The notes beneath the pieces were generated by a model that was given only the letters and a program-made list of their open reading frames with translations, did not search any database and was not told the origin of the DNA. A program made the translations under genes and the position numbers. This document shows positions 26,714-36,915 of a stretch of DNA of 64,000 nt, piece after piece. The stretch covers positions 6,418,272 to 6,482,271 of the forward strand of contig CP073041.1 of assembly GCA_025370055.1 (NCBI GenBank). The letters are read 5' to 3'. Numbering within the stretch: position 1 is the first letter of the stretch; the number at the start of each line of letters is the position of its first letter. Origin of the DNA: Woronichinia naegeliana WA131. GTDB taxonomy: Bacteria > Cyanobacteriota > Cyanobacteriia > Cyanobacteriales > Microcystaceae.

Positions 26714-28317
26714 CCTGACTTTTCCCGTTAAGTCCAAAATCCAGCAATGCAAACTTCTAGAGGCTTTATCTGGCAAGGGTTTGAGTAATGATTCTCTTGA
26801 CAGGAAAAAAATATTCTGAAGCCATCATCCCGCTTATCGTTCAAATTTCAAAAACAAAGGATGAAGGGAGTATGAGACTGTAAAATGGAGAAAATCTTAA
26901 AGGGCAGGTCAAAAAATGTTGGAATGGTGGACAAAAAACTTTGCCAGTTGTGAATTGGGAGACGAGAGGCTAAACAATCGTGCCTTCTCGATTGGGAAAA
27001 AGTTAAGTGAGGGGTTTGGAAAAGCCTTATCAGAAGTGTTTAAGGGAGGAAACGAGTTAAAGAGGGCCTATGAATTTTTGGGAATCCGAAAACAGACTTT
27101 GTCAAGATAATAGAGCCGCACTGTGAAATGACAACTGCCGCCGTAGAAGAATATAAGATAATGCTATCAGTCGGAGATACGACCTTCTTAGATTATCGCA
27201 ATATCAAGGAAAAAAGGGAAGGGTATGGGCCGACTGGAAAAGGAGGGAATGGATTAATACTGCATAGTGCTTTAGCAATTGAGCCAGAAAAAGGACAAGT
27301 ATTAGGTTTATTATGGCAAAAACTGTGGAATAGGGAGGTAAAAGAAAAGCCCCCAACAGATGAAACGGCGAAGCAGAAAAAAGAAAGACAGAAAGAACAA
27401 AGAAAAGCAGCTCGTCAAAGACCATTTGAGGAAAAAGAATCCTACAAATGGGTAGAGGCTCTAAACACCTGTGAGAAACAGGTAGAAAGTTCAACGAGGG
27501 TAATTCATGTATTTGACAGAGAAGGAGATGTTTCAGAAGTCTTTGACTCAGTGCGTCAACTCAAGCATACAGGAGTGCTGGTCAGAGCGTCTCATAATCG
27601 TAGTTTAGACAAAAATAGTGAACGACTTTGGCAACATTTGGAATCAGAACCGATTCGTTTTCATCAAGAAATCGAGATTCCGAGTACAGGAAAAAGAAAA
27701 GCACGGAAGGTTAAGCTTGCCGTCCGATTTTGCTCAGTTAATCTACGAACTCCCTATCGTTTTGATAATCGTGACCCGTTGAATGTCTATGCTGTTTATG
27801 CGACAGAAATCGATTGTCCCGAAGGCGAAACTCCTTTATCTTGGATGCTTCTGACTACAGAAGTTGTTGAGACTATTGAGATGGCTGTCACTATTCTTCG
27901 TTGGTACACCTACCGATGGCGGGTTGAAGAATTTCATAAAGTCCTTAAGTCTGGTTGTCAGAGTGAGCGTTATCGACTTGCCTCTGATGGAATGAAAACT
28001 CTTTTGGGTTTTTTAAGTGTCATTGCTGTTGAACTTTTACACGTTACTTATCTTCATCGTACCCAGCCCGATGCTCTCGCGATTGAAATTCTTAATCCTC
28101 TTCAACTTCAGGTGTTAAAAGCAGCCGCCTCTCAAAAACTTCCCCCTATTTTGACTGTTGCTTGGGCTGTCGAGTCTGTTGCTTTTCTTGGTGGTTATCT
28201 TGAACATCGTCGTAAAACTCCTCTCGGTATCCAAGTCCTTTGGCGCGGTTGGTTGAAGTTGCATGACCTTTGCCAAGGCTGGCAGCTTGCAATCCGCACT
28301 TAACGGGAAAAGTCAGG
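26714..28317 (+). mobile_element. IS-J (Tn5-like IS4 family), complete ends
   Basis: About 1.6 kb with inverted ends CCTGACTTTTCCCGTTAAGT and ACTTAACGGGAAAAGTCAGG. No target duplication is visible: the left flank is an IS1634-like fragment and the right flank an IS-K fragment, so a rearrangement has occurred. Confidence 0.85.
26916..28303 (+). pseudogene. IS4-family (Tn5/IS50-like) transposase, frameshifted
   Basis: The first frame begins MLEWWTKNFASCELGDERLN, typical of the Tn5 transposase DNA-binding region. Near 27083 the frame shifts by one base: AYEFLG should continue NPKTDFVKIIEPHCEMT, which lies in the next frame. The catalytic domain follows: MLSVGDTTFLDYRNIK (Asp), VIHVFDREGDVSEVFDSV (Asp) and TYRWRVEEFHKVLKSGCQSE (Glu in the IS4 Y-R-E-K motif). 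The single shift probably inactivates it. Confidence 0.87.
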
Positions 28318-29020
28318 TTGTAACACAAAGGTCAGCCATTTTTGTCACCAGGCTCGTCTTCACCTTTTTTTTGCCTTTTCCCTCCCCCTTCTCGGTTGCT
28401 TTGGACTTGATGCCATCGTCTAGCCGCAACACTAAGGGCAAGGCAAAGCAGGCTTTCCCTACTCCCACCAAAATACTCAAGGCATTGAAGTAATGACCCC
28501 TTATCCACTCTGGCTTGGACACATCTTCCGATTCTTGGTGTAGTCGTTTTACACCTGGCATCTTGCGTCCTTCTTTCCCCACTTTGATGCCATCACCCAC
28601 ATACACCCGTTTCCCTTTAATTCTGTATAGACTTTCATGCTGACTTAGCCACTTTGACCATTGTAAAGTTAGTCCTTCGACCCTAAACGCCTTGGAATCA
28701 AACCAATGTAGAGCCTGATTGTAGTAGCTCTCTGTTCAGCCAATGGCATTGACATAGCTAGTTATTGCGCTGGGTTGGCTGTTGAGCACTACTCCCCAGA
28801 CTAACAGGATAAACCATTGGAACGTTGCTTCTCGGCTAAAGGCTGGACGGAGATTATTGAGGATTTGCTCTAGTCGCTGACATAGTTGCATAATTGATAG
28901 ATAGCACTGGCTATCGATTTTCTTATATCAGCCAGTTTCGGACATAACGGCACTCTTTTGTATCGGATGTCCGATTTTCTTTTCTCCACTTACACGCCTC
29001 GAGAACTTCCCACTGTCCAG
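28318..29020 (-). mobile_element. IS-K fragment, left (5') half, inverted
   Basis: Reverse-strand relative of 34321-35003: terminal repeat CTGTCCAG at 29020, and transposase codons for VGDGIKVGKEGRKMPGVKRL and EWIRGHYFNALSILVG. It is cut at 28317 by IS-J. Degraded relative to the copy at 34321. Confidence 0.85.
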
Positions 29021-29257
29021 CTTCAGAAGACAAAAAGTAAAAAGTTGTAGAGTCGTTTTTCTTGTGAAAAATGGTGTTAATTTTCCTCTCTTTTGTGAGG
29101 AGTGATTTGTGTTGACCTTTTTAGACAGAAAGGAACAATAGATTAAACAAAATCTGTATTTTGATTTGTTTCCATAAGGATAAGTTATCTATGCTTTTTC
29201 AGTCCATACTTCCCTAACCCACATTTCTTTCGTTTTTTGACTTTTTCAGCAAGCCCT
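29021..29257 (+). mobile_element. IS-A right-end fragment
   Basis: 237 bp, from CTTCAGAAGAC near the transposase stop to the terminal repeat. It looks like the remainder of an IS-A copy into which IS-K had inserted. AAAT (29258-29261) follows. Confidence 0.9.
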
Positions 29258-30244
29258 AAATATCTGTCTTAGCTTTTCTTTTAGGCGATACGTACTCCCC
29301 AGCTCCTCATAATTTTTGAGGATATCATCCATTTTTTTCACCTCTTCTTCTTCCAAGTCTTCCCGATTTTTCAGTAAGACATATTTGCTATTTTTAAGTA
29401 TTTCTAACTGGCTTTTTAATTCCTGTTTCTTCTTTTTGTTTTTTGCTTTTTTGATCCTTAATTCCATTTCTCTTTTCGCACTTCTTCTCGCTTTATCTAA
29501 CTCCTCATTAATCTGCTTCATTACATGAAATCTATCCACCACTACCTCCGCTTCTGGCATCATTTCTTCCGCCACTTTTTGATAGGGTCTCCACATATCT
29601 ATACTTACCTCCTCAATACCTAAAAGCACTTCTTCCCCCCATTCTTTCATGTATTTTATCAATTCTTCCTTGTTTCGCTTTTCTAATATCCCTAACAGCT
29701 CCCCCGTTTCTATATTTACTAATACTGCACAATAATTCTGCTTACCTTTTTCTAACGCTATTTCATCTATCCCTAACTTTTTCAGCCCTACTGGCTTCCC
29801 CTTTTTTAGTTCTTCTCCTTTGTCTTTTAGCATTGTTTGAATTTCTTGCTCACTCACTTCATTATTGAGCGCTGTATTTTTTATGTCACTATTGATGACT
29901 TCTTTGATAATCTTCTCTACCATTCTATTGGTAAATTTTCTGTTTTTCTTCACATAGCTTAATTCTTCGACAAATTTATGACCGCACTTTTGACATCTCA
30001 TTTGACGACGATTAATATTTAAATGAACCATTTTACCCATCATCGGTAAATCTCTAATCAACTGGCTATCATTTCTATTTACTCTACCCGTTTTGCTTTG
30101 ACATTTAGGGCATTCTACTATTGGACATTTATTCTCCACTGAAATGACTAGACCGAACTCAGGTATGAATCCAAAATTGATGACTTTTACATCATCTAAG
30201 TCTAAACATTTAGTTAAAAGGCTTAATTCACTATTAGAAGGCAT
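29258..30244 (-). pseudogene. ISL3-family transposase, 3'-truncated
   Basis: Starts MPSNSELSLLTKCLDLDDVK at 30244. Zinc-binding pairs CPKCQSKTG and CQKCGHKFVEEL are followed by LGIDEIALEKGKQNYCAVL (Asp), EEVSIDMWRPYQKVAE and AEVVVDRFHVMKQINEELD (Asp). The C-terminus with the catalytic Glu is missing, replaced by the IS-A end at 29257. Different from IS-E (distinct sequence, same family). Confidence 0.87.
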
Positions 30245-30429
30245 AGGTTAACTTTATTAAAATACAATGATAACTGAAAGGCAATAAAATGCTTTTGGAG
30301 AAAATCCAAAACTTTATATTATGCTTTAAAACCATTTCTGAGAAAGGATTACAGCAATTATAGCATAAACTTCCCATGAACTTTATTGAAGTTTTATAAT
30401 CTAGTTTTACCTCATAAGTTCGGTAGAGC

Positions 30430-31050
30430 CTAATTTTTCCAGATACTTTCTTCGCCTACGCTCGTTCGTATTCTTACTGTTCCGCCATCTATGCTTAGAC
30501 TTTCTATTTTCCCTTTACCTTGAGCTTCTTGAAATTCATACCCTAATGCTAATCGGTGTTGACTGCTTTTTGAGATGGACATTCCCGTCGTCATCTTGAT
30601 TGTTTTTTCTCCTCTCTCAAATGACTCACAGGCTACAATATTTAAGCAGCATTTTTCTAAATAAGGACTCACTTGTTTATTTTTTTCTAACCCTAGCTTT
30701 TTCGCCTGTTTTTCTGTAATTTTTACTTTTCCGATAATACTGTCCACTGTTCTTTCTCTTCCTGCTTTTGTTCCTGTTGCTGTTTCACAAAAAAAACGGC
30801 CAATAGCTGGACTTACGACCGTCAACATTTGCTCTCGTACCGCTAGTTCTATACTTTCAAAGCTTTTCAAGTCTTCTTTTTGCGTATTTCTGACCATGAT
30901 TTCTGCGATAGCTTTGAGATGGTCGTCTAATTTTTGCTTATCTTCAACGTTCATTTTTTGTACTCTAATTTTTATAACTTTTTAGATTATCCCCTTTTCC
31001 CTTCTTTGTAACTAAGCATTTATACTTACTGCAAATTTGGGATGCTCCCG
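30430..31050 (-). pseudogene. ISKra4-type element and transposase N-terminus, truncated
   Basis: The element end GGGATGCTCCCG lies at 31039-31050. The transposase begins at ATG 30954 (MNVEDKQKLDDHLKAIAEIM), with GKVKITEKQAKKLGLEKNKQ, LEKCCLNIVACESFERGEK and SLSIDGGTVRIRTSVGEE (first Asp), then stops after SIWKN at 30430. The related C-terminal half, with VLDWYHLVENIH, occurs far away at 52143-52742, but the broken ends do not match each other directly. Confidence 0.83.
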
Positions 31051-31252
31051 TTTTTCTTGTGAAAAATGGTGTTAATTTTCCTCTCTTTTGTGAGGAGTGA
31101 TTTGTGTTGACCTTTTTAGACAGAAAGGAACAATAGATTAAACAAAATCTGTATTTTGATTTGTTTCCATAAGGATAAGTTATCTATGCTTTTTCAGTCC
31201 ATACTTCCCTAACCCACATTTCTTTCGTTTTTTGACTTTTTCAGCAAGCCCT
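31051..31252 (+). mobile_element. IS-A right-end fragment
   Basis: 202 bp ending in the terminal repeat at 31252, followed by AAGT. Its left boundary is the ISKra4 end at 31050, so the ISKra4 element probably inserted into this IS-A copy. Confidence 0.9.
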
Positions 31253-31566
31253 AAGTAAGGATAAATTTGATGCTCAGGGTTTCGCAACGTTGTTCTTTTC
31301 TTGGGGTAAATTGCTTGTATTCCCATTTGATTCATCAATCGTATTACTCTTTTTCGATTTACCTCATAACCTAATGTGTTGAGGTATACTGTCATCTTTC
31401 TGCTCCCATAAAATGGTGTTTTCATATATTGTTCATCCAACAGTCTCAATAGTGTCAATTCTTCGGAACTAATTTCCTTTGGTTCGTAATAATAACTCGA
31501 ACGATTTATTCCTAATAATTCACATTGACGTTGAATGCACAATTCAGAATGTTTGGGGGCTACCAA
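31253..31566 (-). pseudogene. IS3-family OrfB (transposase), 3'-truncated
   Basis: The first ~104 residues (MVAPKHSELCIQRQCELLGI, SYYYEPKE, YGSRKMTVYLNTLGYEVNRK and RLMNQMGIQAIYPKK) are the N-terminal helix-turn-helix_21 region of IS3 OrfB. The rve integrase core with the DDE triad is gone, removed at the IS-A junction. It overlaps the end of OrfA by 7 bases, as is usual for IS3 pairs. Confidence 0.87.
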
Positions 31567-31877
31567 GGTTTTTCGGTCGGTAGCCCCAATTGTACCGACC
31601 TGTCCACTAAAAAATCTCGCTCGACTTTTAGCTTTCCTATTTGCCGATATAGCTCATTTATCTGAGTTTCAGCATTTTCTTTGATTTCTTTTCCTTGGTT
31701 TTCTGTTTCAAAGATTTGACTAGCTTCGTCTAATACTTTTCGTTTCCATCCATTAATCATTGTTGGATGAATTTCATATTGACTGGCTAATTCAGATACC
31801 GTTTTCTCTCCTCGAATTGCTTCTAAGGCGACTTTGGCTTTGAACTGGGCTCCATACTGTTTTTTCTTGTTGCTCAT
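31560..31877 (-). CDS. IS3-family OrfA
   Basis: 105 aa starting MSNKKKQYGAQFKAKVALEA, with the helix-turn-helix VSELASQYEIHPTMINGWKR and a C-terminal leucine-zipper-like helix (INELYRQIGKLKVERDFLVD) that in IS3 elements dimerises and joins to OrfB by frameshifting. It looks complete, but its OrfB partner is truncated, so the element cannot move on its own. Confidence 0.88.
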   Translation of the reverse strand: MSNKKKQYGAQFKAKVALEAIRGEKTVSELASQYEIHPTMINGWKRKVLDEASQIFETENQGKEIKENAETQINELYRQIGKLKVERDFLVDRSVQLGLPTEKPW

Positions 31878-31935
31878 AGCTCTCCTGATTTCGATTTAGA
31901 GCTTACACTACTGTCCAGTTTTGGGGGGCCACCTC

Positions 31936-32671
31936 AGTCCCGCAAACAAACTAGCATGGTTACTTATCCAAGGTTTCGCCGCATTTTGCTCACAATCTTG
32001 CTTTTCAGACCCGTCTTGAGGGGTAATAAATTCGGGGGGCAAGGAAAAAACTGATTCATGGTCTGGAGACACAATCACGGGCAATAATGCCTGATGGAAG
32101 TAGGTGACTTTTCCCTGTTTTGACGTTTTGGTTGAACAGCATGGACAATTTACTTTCCCTGAACTGTGATAGTTGGTTCCATCCATTGCCACCAATAGAT
32201 TTCCCCTTAATATTTCATAGGATTTGAAGAATCCCATGCTACTCAATGCTTGGTAAATTAACCCAAACAAAGGGAATAGACTCCTCGCAGAAACCCTATC
32301 CACAATATTGCGAATCTGCTCCACTGTTGGTATTTTTTCTAGTCCAAATAAACTCTGAGCATTGTCTCTCCCAAAACGACTCTTTAGTTGGCGTTGGTAC
32401 TCTAAAAATGACTCATTTTGCAGAAAAAAGGCGGCAAATGCTCCCAGTATCGCCTCTCTTAGACTATATTTCGTTGCGTTACTAACCGAACGGGGGTCAT
32501 CTATCTTCGCAATGACCTCATTTAAACAGCGAACGATTCCGTCAAAACTTAGGTCGTTTACTTCCATCTTTCCCTCTGCAAAATCAGCAGGCACTTTTCC
32601 CTTTTTTCATAACTCCCTATCGGTCACAGTTTTTCTGTCTCTTTTTATACCATTTGAATTTGGAATTGCTG
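31936..32671 (-). pseudogene. IS-F fragment with transposase N-terminal half
   Basis: Terminal repeat GGAATTGCTG at 32671 (reverse). Transposase codons run from 32594 (MPADFAEGKMEVNDLSFDGI) to SNHASLFAG at 31936, including VAMDGTNYHSSGKVNCPCCS (first Asp). Several substitutions separate this copy from that at 18560, so it is a different lineage. The C-terminal half is cut at the IS3 end. Confidence 0.83.
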
Positions 32672-32781
32672 AACAAAAAGCTAGCATAGGGTCAAGCAAA
32701 AGATAGCGAACCCAAGCCTGACCGATAAACTCACGGTCACCACATAGGCAACGAATCTCGGCGGAGGGAAAAATCTTGAGC
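32672..32781 (-). mobile_element. IS4-type transposase remnant
   Basis: About 110 bp. Read leftward it encodes EEMLKIFPSAEIRCLCGDRE followed by FIGQAWVRYLLLDPMLAF, which resembles the second catalytic Asp segment of IS4-type transposases. Both ends are missing. Confidence 0.55.
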
Positions 32782-32786
32782 ATCTC

Positions 32787-33041
32787 CTCAGAAAAACTGT
32801 CCTCATTGCTATAGTGAAAAAGTAAAAATCCATTCTCATTATCAAACGAAAGGTAACGGGGAACGTAAAATGTTCATCTGTCAAGAATGTAGGTCTTGTT
32901 TTGCTGAAACTTATGGTAGCGTAATCGCTGGCTTAGAAACCCCATTAAGTGAAATTGTAAAAGTATTAAAAGCCAGAATGGAAGGAATGGGACTAAATGC
33001 AGCAACCCGAGTATTTGGCTACGCAAAAACAACAATATTGC
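32787..33041 (+). mobile_element. IS-B internal fragment
   Basis: About 255 bp of the IS1-family transposase (KNCPHCYSEKVKIHSHYQTK to ARVFGYAKTTIL-like sequence) without either element end. It carries the zinc-ribbon and helix-turn-helix segment only. Confidence 0.85.
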
Positions 33042-33119
33042 TGATTCTAATTAATTGTGTGTTTTGGGTAAAAAGGGAGGAAAATGGGGGTATGACCATC
33101 AGAGAGAGAAGAGGTCGAT

Positions 33120-33855
33120 ATGAGCAAGTCGCCCCCAACCATTCCAGGAGACAAGACAATTTGTCTTCCCATAGCCGATGAAAAGGAGAACTCTACACTG
33201 GTAAAACAGACGAAGAAGGTTCGGCAATACCTTGACAAACAGATAGCTCTACATCCCGAACTATTTCCAAGGTAAATAGAAGCAGGGTATCGTTTTCACG
33301 GATTTCGCACCTCAGCTAAATTAAAATTAGAGAGTCGGAGGATAAGATTGCTAAGCAACGGAGAAGTGTATCAACTGCGCCCCGATTTTGTCATGCCCTA
33401 CATGATAGGGAAAACAGAAGAGGTGGAGAAAGGATTGTATCTCCGACAGTTTGGAGTGCCTTATGAGGCGATAGCCTATGTGATGGGAAAAGACCCAATG
33501 TATTGGTATCGAGCGTCGTTAGCATTGGGAAGACCGTCTTTAGTAGGAACCACCGTCAAGGATGGCGAAGCAATCCCCCCCTCAGCTATTAGCCGATGAA
33601 AAGCATACTTGGTGGCGAGGCGACAAAGTCTATGTAGCAACCACCGTTGCCGAGGGTTGTCTGTTAGGGGCGGAATTATCACAGACAGCGGGGAGCGATG
33701 ATTTGCAGGCGGCTTATGGGGTATTTGCTGACGAAGCGAGAGAACTCAATCCGGATTATCAACCCCAAACTGTCAACACCGATGGCTGGGAGGCAACCCA
33801 AAAAGCTTGGAAAGACCTGTTTTCGGGCGTTACCCTTATTCTCTGCTTTTTGCAC
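33120..33855 (+). pseudogene. DDE-type transposase remnant, family not recognised
   Basis: Open from ATG 33120 (MSKSPPTIPGDKTICLPIAD) but with a stop near 33271 after HPELFPR, and a frameshift in the run of seven C near 33579-33585: DGEAIPP should continue QLLADEKHTWWRGDKVYVAT in the next frame. NTDGWEATQKAWKDLF near the end looks like a catalytic Asp segment. IS-B starts at 33856 and removes the C-terminus. Two lesions plus truncation mean it is dead. I cannot name the IS family from memory with confidence. Confidence 0.7.
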
Positions 33856-34320
33856 GGCACTGGTATCGTCTAGCTAGAAGCTAGAAAGCTTGCAATACGG
33901 GAGATTCAAGAAATCAGGCGAATTTGGAGTAAGTCCTCCCAAGTTAACCCTTTTTGAATGATACCGAGAGCTACAGCAGGAACTTTTTTAGTAGTAAAAT
34001 GACTGCGAACAAAGTTATGAACCATCCAAAAACATCTAGGACTCGCTGTAATCCCACAACAGATTTAGCATAAGTATTTGTACGACGGCGAAAGGCGGCT
34101 AAATAGCGTCGGATAGCACTATTAAATGCCTCAACGTGGTTGGCATGAACATCTTTTTCTTCTGGTTTTTCTGTTGTCTCAGGATGTTCAGTTTTCGGAG
34201 TTTCTACTTTCTCTAGTTTACCCGCAGAATCTCGACGTTTACTACTCTTATTTTTTAATCTTACTACCATACCCTTCGGTAATACTCTGGCGGGACGACA
34301 CCGTTTTCCAGTCTTCAATA

Positions 34321-35916
34321 CTGGACAGTGGGAAGTTCTCGAGCAGGGTAAGTGAGAAAAGAAAATCGGACATGCGATACCCAAGAGTGCCGTTATGTCC
34401 GAAACTGGCTGATATAGAAAATCGATAGCCAGTGCTATCTATCAATTATGCAACTATGTCAGCGACTAGAGCAAATCCTAGAGAATCTCCGTCCCGCCTT
34501 TAGCCGAGAAGCAACGTACCAATGGTTTATCCTATTAGCCTGGGGAGTAGTGCTCAACAGCCAACCGAGCGCAATAACAAGCTATGTCAATGCCTTAGGG
34601 TTAACAGAGAGCTACTACCATCAGGCACTACATTGGTTTGAATCCAAGGCATTTAACGTCAAAGGACTGACCTTGGGATGGTCGAAGTGGGTAAGTCAGC
34701 ATGAAAATCTATATCGAATCAAGGAAAAACGAGTGTATGTGGGGGATGGAATCAAAGTGGGGAAAGAAGGGCGCAAGATGCCAGGGGTAAAACGACTACA
34801 CCAAGAATCCGGAAATGTGGCGAAGCCAGAATGGATAAGGGGGCATTACTTCAATGCCTTGAGTGTTTTGGTGGGAGCAGGAAAAGCCTGCTTTGCCTTG
34901 CCCTTAGTGTTGCGGCTAGACGATGGCATCAAGTCCAAAGCAACGGCAAAGGAAGGGAAAAAAGGCAGCAAAAAAGAGAAGACTACTCTAGTCACGAAAA
35001 TGGGGGAGCTTTGCACTACCTACGCAGAGGCGGGAAGCTATGTGATTTTGGATGCTTACTTCGCTTGTGGAGCAGTGCTCAAAAGTTTTCGCCAAAATGC
35101 CTTGCATCTCATCACCCGAGTGCGTTGCTCTACAGTGGCATATGCTCCCTTTTCTTCCGTTCCGACCTTGAGGGGGAAAGGACGACCACGGCTTTGGGGG
35201 AGTTCAATAAAACTAGAAAGCCTGTTTGCTCTTGTGGAGGATTTTCCCACCGCTAAAGTCTGGCTCTATGGTCAACAAGTCTCCGTTTCTTATCAGTGCT
35301 TTGAGTTCCACTGGGATAGTCCCCATCAGCTCGTTAAGTTTGTCCTCACCCAATTGCCCAACGGACAAAGACTGATTCTGCTTTCTACTGACCTCTGTTT
35401 GACTGGACCTGAGATTATTGCCGCTTACGGTCTCCGATTTAAGATTGAAGTCACTTTTCGTCAATTAATCCATCTTTTGGGCGGCTTTGCCTATCGTTTT
35501 TGGCTTAAGGCTCTTCCTACTTTACCGACCTGGCCTAGCAATCTTATCCTCCCTGACTATCCCCAAACTGTTCAGACTCAGATTTTAAACAAAGTAGAAG
35601 CCTTTGAGCGTTTTGTTAATCTTCATGTCATTGTTCTCGGCTTACTTCAAATTCTTTCCTTAGAGTTACCCCAGGGGATTTGGGCTAATTTCCCTCGCTG
35701 GTTTCGGACTCTACCCTCCCATGGCTATCCTAGTGAACGCATTGCTCAACTAGCCATCCAACATCAAGCCCCAATGATTTTTCCTCAAAGTCCACCTAGT
35801 CTGCTTTTGCCTAAATTCCTTGCCGCTAAACTTGACCCTTTTCCAAGTCCTGATAGACTTACTTTGGCCGCATAGTCATTACCTTCTCTGCCATCCATAA
35901 ACTTCCCACTGTCCAG
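34321..35916 (+). mobile_element. IS-K, complete
   Basis: 1,596 bp with inverted ends CTGGACAGTGGGAAGTT, flanked by the perfect 7-bp duplication TTCAATA (34314-34320 and 35917-35923) in the IS-B transposase gene. It has one long transposase gene. Confidence 0.93.
34448..35875 (+). CDS. IS-K transposase, intact
   Basis: A 475-aa transposase starting MQLCQRLEQILENLRPAFSR. Segments: TYQWFILLAWGVVLNSQPSA, VYVGDGIKVGKEGRKMPGVK (likely first catalytic Asp), SYVILDAYFACGAVLKSF (second Asp), and LRFKIEVTFRQLIHLLGGFA (Glu, in an IS4/IS701-like YRxRFxIE-type motif). Length and unbroken frame suggest an active enzyme. I place it in the IS4/IS701 superfamily by these motifs; the exact family is uncertain. 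A truncated relative lies at 28318-29020. Confidence 0.83.
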   Translation: MQLCQRLEQILENLRPAFSREATYQWFILLAWGVVLNSQPSAITSYVNALGLTESYYHQALHWFESKAFNVKGLTLGWSKWVSQHENLYRIKEKRVYVGDGIKVGKEGRKMPGVKRLHQESGNVAKPEWIRGHYFNALSVLVGAGKACFALPLVLRLDDGIKSKATAKEGKKGSKKEKTTLVTKMGELCTTYAEAGSYVILDAYFACGAVLKSFRQNALHLITRVRCSTVAYAPFSSVPTLRGKGRPRLWGSSIKLESLFALVEDFPTAKVWLYGQQVSVSYQCFEFHWDSPHQLVKFVLTQLPNGQRLILLSTDLCLTGPEIIAAYGLRFKIEVTFRQLIHLLGGFAYRFWLKALPTLPTWPSNLILPDYPQTVQTQILNKVEAFERFVNLHVIVLGLLQILSLELPQGIWANFPRWFRTLPSHGYPSERIAQLAIQHQAPMIFPQSPPSLLLPKFLAAKLDPFPSPDRLTLAA

Positions 35917-36734
35917 TTCAATACTTCGTGACAAATATTAAATAGCAATTGACTATATCGCTTTTCCCCATCTGTAAATAGCTGGAGAGATTCTGCACTC
36001 CTTTCAAATAATTCCGCTACCGTCATCATTGCTTCTAGAAATAATTTCTGCTCTTTTCGACCACATTTTAAATGCCAAATAAAGCGGCTAGCCCTGTCCA
36101 TGAGCACGATTGTCCACCCCTCAGAGGCACTTGCTTCTTTATTTTTTCCAACTTTTGTGTATAGTTCATCCCCTTCTATTACTAATTTAACAAATTCATT
36201 CACTAAGGCGTATAAAAATAATGTCTCTTGTAATCCTGATAATTTCTTTTCCCAATTCAATATTGTTGTTTTCGCGTAGCCGAATGCTCGGGCTGCTGCA
36301 TTTAATCCTATTCCTTCCATTCTGGCTTTTAATACTTTTACAATTTCACTTAATGGGGTTTCTAAGCCAGCGATTACGCTACCATAAGTCTCAGCAAAAC
36401 AAGAACTACATTCTTGACAAATGAACATTTTACGTTCCCCGTTACCTTTCGTTTGATAATGAGAATGTATTTTTACTTTTTCACTATAGCAATGAGGACA
36501 GTTTTTCTTGAATAAGGCATCCTCTTTCTCTTGGCACAAGCCAACATCATTTAGGACTTCCATTGAGCTTTTCTTTAATATTGACATTGTTTTCTGTTTC
36601 CTTCTTCTTTGATATAATGACAATAATAATAGTATAATAATAACGGGCCGATGTCTAGTCTTAAACTATTTTTCTATTTTCTCAAAGCCTTACACCATAA
36701 CTTTTTCCAACTTTGATCAGACGATACCAGTTCC

Positions 36735-36859
36735 GCCAGAAGCACTATTTTTGCCCTTAAGGCAATTTGCTGCTCTGTTGTATGACGATTTATCAGTTTT
36801 TCTAGATGTTCTCGTTCTTTTGCTTCCAACTTTAACTCTTTGGGGGCTAATCGGGGCAT
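36735..36859 (-). pseudogene. IS630-type transposase N-terminal fragment
   Basis: The first ~42 codons (MPRLAPKELKLEAKEREHLE, then RHTTEQQIALRAKIVLLAE) of an IS630-family transposase of a type different from the two complete ones here. It is cut by the IS-B end at 36734. Confidence 0.75.
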
Positions 36860-36915
36860 GACTTTTTCTCCTATATACCTATATTTATCTTTTTATCGGT
36901 TGCCTAATAATAGTA

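Larger units (their letters stand above)
31253..31935 (-). mobile_element. IS3-family element, truncated at its transposase end
   Basis: It contains an OrfA/OrfB pair read leftward from a terminal region GGTGGCCCCCCAAAACTGGA (reverse strand, near 31933-31914). The OrfB side is cut by the IS-A end at 31252. Confidence 0.85.
33906..36587 (-). pseudogene. IS1-family transposase, interrupted and frameshifted
   Basis: Reads leftward from ATG 36587 (MSILKKSSMEVLNDVGLCQE) to 35924, then beyond IS-K from 34313 (GKRCRPARVLPKGMVVRLKN, VHANHVEAFNSAIRRYLAAF). A single-base deletion near 34030 turns the expected RVLDIFWMVHNFVRSHFTTR into another frame. It therefore carries two lesions. Catalytic segments are otherwise as in the copy at 13653. 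Confidence 0.88.
33856..36734 (-). mobile_element. IS-B copy 2 (IS1 family), interrupted by IS-K
   Basis: Ends GGCACTGGTATCGTCT and AGACGATACCAGTTCC are both present. The flanking octamers differ (left TTTTGCAC-like, right GCCAGAAG), so this copy lacks a target duplication and its two halves or flanks have been rearranged. IS-K is inserted at 34321-35916. Confidence 0.9.
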
